Assembly: GCA_015522385.1 (NCBI GenBank)
Contig: WAMJ01000282.1
Coordinates: forward strand, 1-26,402
Length of the DNA stretch: 26,402 bases
Direction of reading: 5' to 3'
Source: Candidatus Heimdallarchaeota archaeon
GTDB taxonomy: Archaea > Asgardarchaeota > Heimdallarchaeia > Heimdallarchaeales > Kariarchaeaceae
The notes under the pieces were generated by a model. It did no database searches. It worked only from the letters and a program-made list of their open reading frames with translations, and was not told the DNA's origin. Positions 25,611 to 26,402 of the stretch are shown one piece after another. Position 1 is the stretch's first letter; each line of letters starts with the position of its first letter. The position numbers and the translations under genes were made by a program.

Positions 25611-25834
25611 TTTCTTTAATAAATCACGTTATCCCCAAATCTAACAGACTGTGCATGAAGTGGATAGAGGAAATTCTAGCTTGAATGAAAATGGATTATT
25701 TTGGTTGATTGAAGGAAAAATGACCTGAGTTCACAATGGTACTTTAAACAAAATCATGGAATTTGTTGAACATTTTCTTCCAGATGTTTTTCTAATAGAA
25801 CAATTTTACCTCTTTGAATCCTTCCTTTGGAAAC

Positions 25835-25842
25835 AAATAAAA
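25835..25842 (+). promoter_or_regulatory. TATA-like box of the CDP-alcohol phosphatidyltransferase gene
   Basis: AAATAAAA is centred about 27 bases before 25865. A GGAGTGA ribosome binding site (25859-25865) would be partly lost if transcription starts there, so either the start is slightly upstream or the mRNA is near-leaderless. Confidence 0.3.
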
Positions 25843-25870
25843 AGAACCATGAGAATAAGGAGTGAAGAAA

Positions 25871-26402
25871 ATGGTATTAAGTCAAATCAAATCAACTGTT
25901 TCAAAGGTTTTTAATCCATTCTATACTCTATTAGTGAAACTTGGGGTTGATCCCAATCATCTGACAATTTTAGGTTTGGCTTTTGGTATACTTGCTGGTT
26001 GGGCATTTGCTCAACATGTCTACTGGGTTGCCTTTATTGCTCTTATTCTTACTGGATTTATGGATATGCTAGATGGAGGAGTTGCCCGAGCTGGTGGTTT
26101 CTCATCAGATCAAGGTGCTTTCCTAGACTCAGTGGTTGACAGAATCGCGGATGTTGCTATCATCACTGGTATCATCCTCGGTTTCCAGAGCACCTTTGAT
26201 CAGCTCATGGGGATACTTCTCCTAGGTTCTACTTTCTCGATCTCATATGTGAGAGCAAGGGGAGAAGGACTTGGTGTCAATCTCAGTGGCATCGGTCTGA
26301 TGGAGAGGGCCGAGAGGATGCTCTTCCTCTTTGCTGGTGCCTTGGTCGCAGCCTTATGGGGTGAAGTCGCTCTCGCAATTACGGTATATACCCTACTGAT
26401 CC
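25871..26402 (+). CDS. CDP-alcohol phosphatidyltransferase, archaetidylinositol-phosphate-synthase-like (3' end cut by window)
   Basis: This membrane enzyme transfers a phospho-alcohol between CDP-lipid and an alcohol such as inositol phosphate, giving archaeal phospholipid headgroups. The translated part (177 residues) begins MVLSQIKSTVSKVFNPFY. It contains the full family signature D-x2-D-G-x2-A-R-x8-G-x3-D-x3-D at about residues 65-90 (DMLDGGVAR ... GAFLDSVVD), supplying the two-metal site. Several hydrophobic spans and VRARGEGLGVNLSGIGLMER follow, a segment I associate with archaeal archaetidylinositol-phosphate synthases. The frame remains open to the window end, so the C-terminus is missing. 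ATG 25871 has a good GGAGTGA site five bases upstream. Substrate specificity is inferred from similarity only. Confidence 0.9.
   Translation, partial: MVLSQIKSTVSKVFNPFYTLLVKLGVDPNHLTILGLAFGILAGWAFAQHVYWVAFIALILTGFMDMLDGGVARAGGFSSDQGAFLDSVVDRIADVAIITGIILGFQSTFDQLMGILLLGSTFSISYVRARGEGLGVNLSGIGLMERAERMLFLFAGALVAALWGEVALAITVYTLLI

Noticed and set aside
1..26402. tRNA, rRNA, CRISPR arrays, insertion sequences or phage genes
   Set aside because: No cloverleaf, conserved rRNA stretch, regularly spaced direct repeats, transposase or integrase motif was seen by eye on either strand.

Overview
The window is a gene-dense, moderately AT-rich stretch that reads as archaeal. Almost every transcription unit has a TATA-like box centred about 25-28 bases before the start codon, implying leaderless mRNAs. 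Two large exported proteins carry Thr/Ser-rich stalks and C-terminal membrane anchors of archaeal S-layer/sorting type. There are also a luciferase-like (F420-type) oxidoreductase and an archaeal archaetidylinositol-phosphate-synthase-like enzyme. Putative Roadblock-like repeats, a TPR regulator and bacterial-type ValRS and triosephosphate isomerase would suit an Asgard-type archaeon, but that placement is inference. No rRNA, tRNA, CRISPR array, transposase or phage gene was seen.

Region by region: (1) 3-950, a polytopic membrane protein of unknown role. (2) 960-4480, a copper-homeostasis cluster: a small Cys/His/Met-rich protein, a Cu(I)-exporting P1B ATPase with two HMA domains, and, convergently, a PadR-type repressor fused to a TRASH-like metal-sensing tail. 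Two 17-bp dyads of the form ATGTC-N7-GAC[A/G]T sit at the promoters of the first two genes and are candidate operators for that repressor. (3) 4535-6844, a large exported Thr/Ser-stalked surface protein. (4) 10945-7116 on the minus strand, a probable operon: valS, a small acidic repeat protein, and a flavin/NAD oxidoreductase whose start overlaps the preceding stop. (5) 11048-16352: a zinc-ribbon/Yip1-like membrane protein, a TPR protein, and two unknown proteins, one of them a large membrane protein directly downstream of tpiA. (6) 16379-19388: tpiA, a PIG-L-type deacetylase, an orphan BtuF-like binding protein without a signal peptide, and an unknown protein. (7) 19510-21460: a luciferase-like oxidoreductase followed closely by an AEC-family transporter. 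(8) 21490-21575: a TATA box followed 27 bases later by two consecutive 9-bp hairpins, a candidate small RNA or 3'-end element. (9) 21576-25574: a protein with two possible Roadblock-like modules and a cell-surface subtilisin-like protease. (10) 25871 to the window end: the 5' part of a CDP-alcohol phosphatidyltransferase.

The best candidate for an undescribed system is the copper module, in which sensor, operator sites and effectors can all be read from the sequence. The TATA-plus-two-hairpins element is second.
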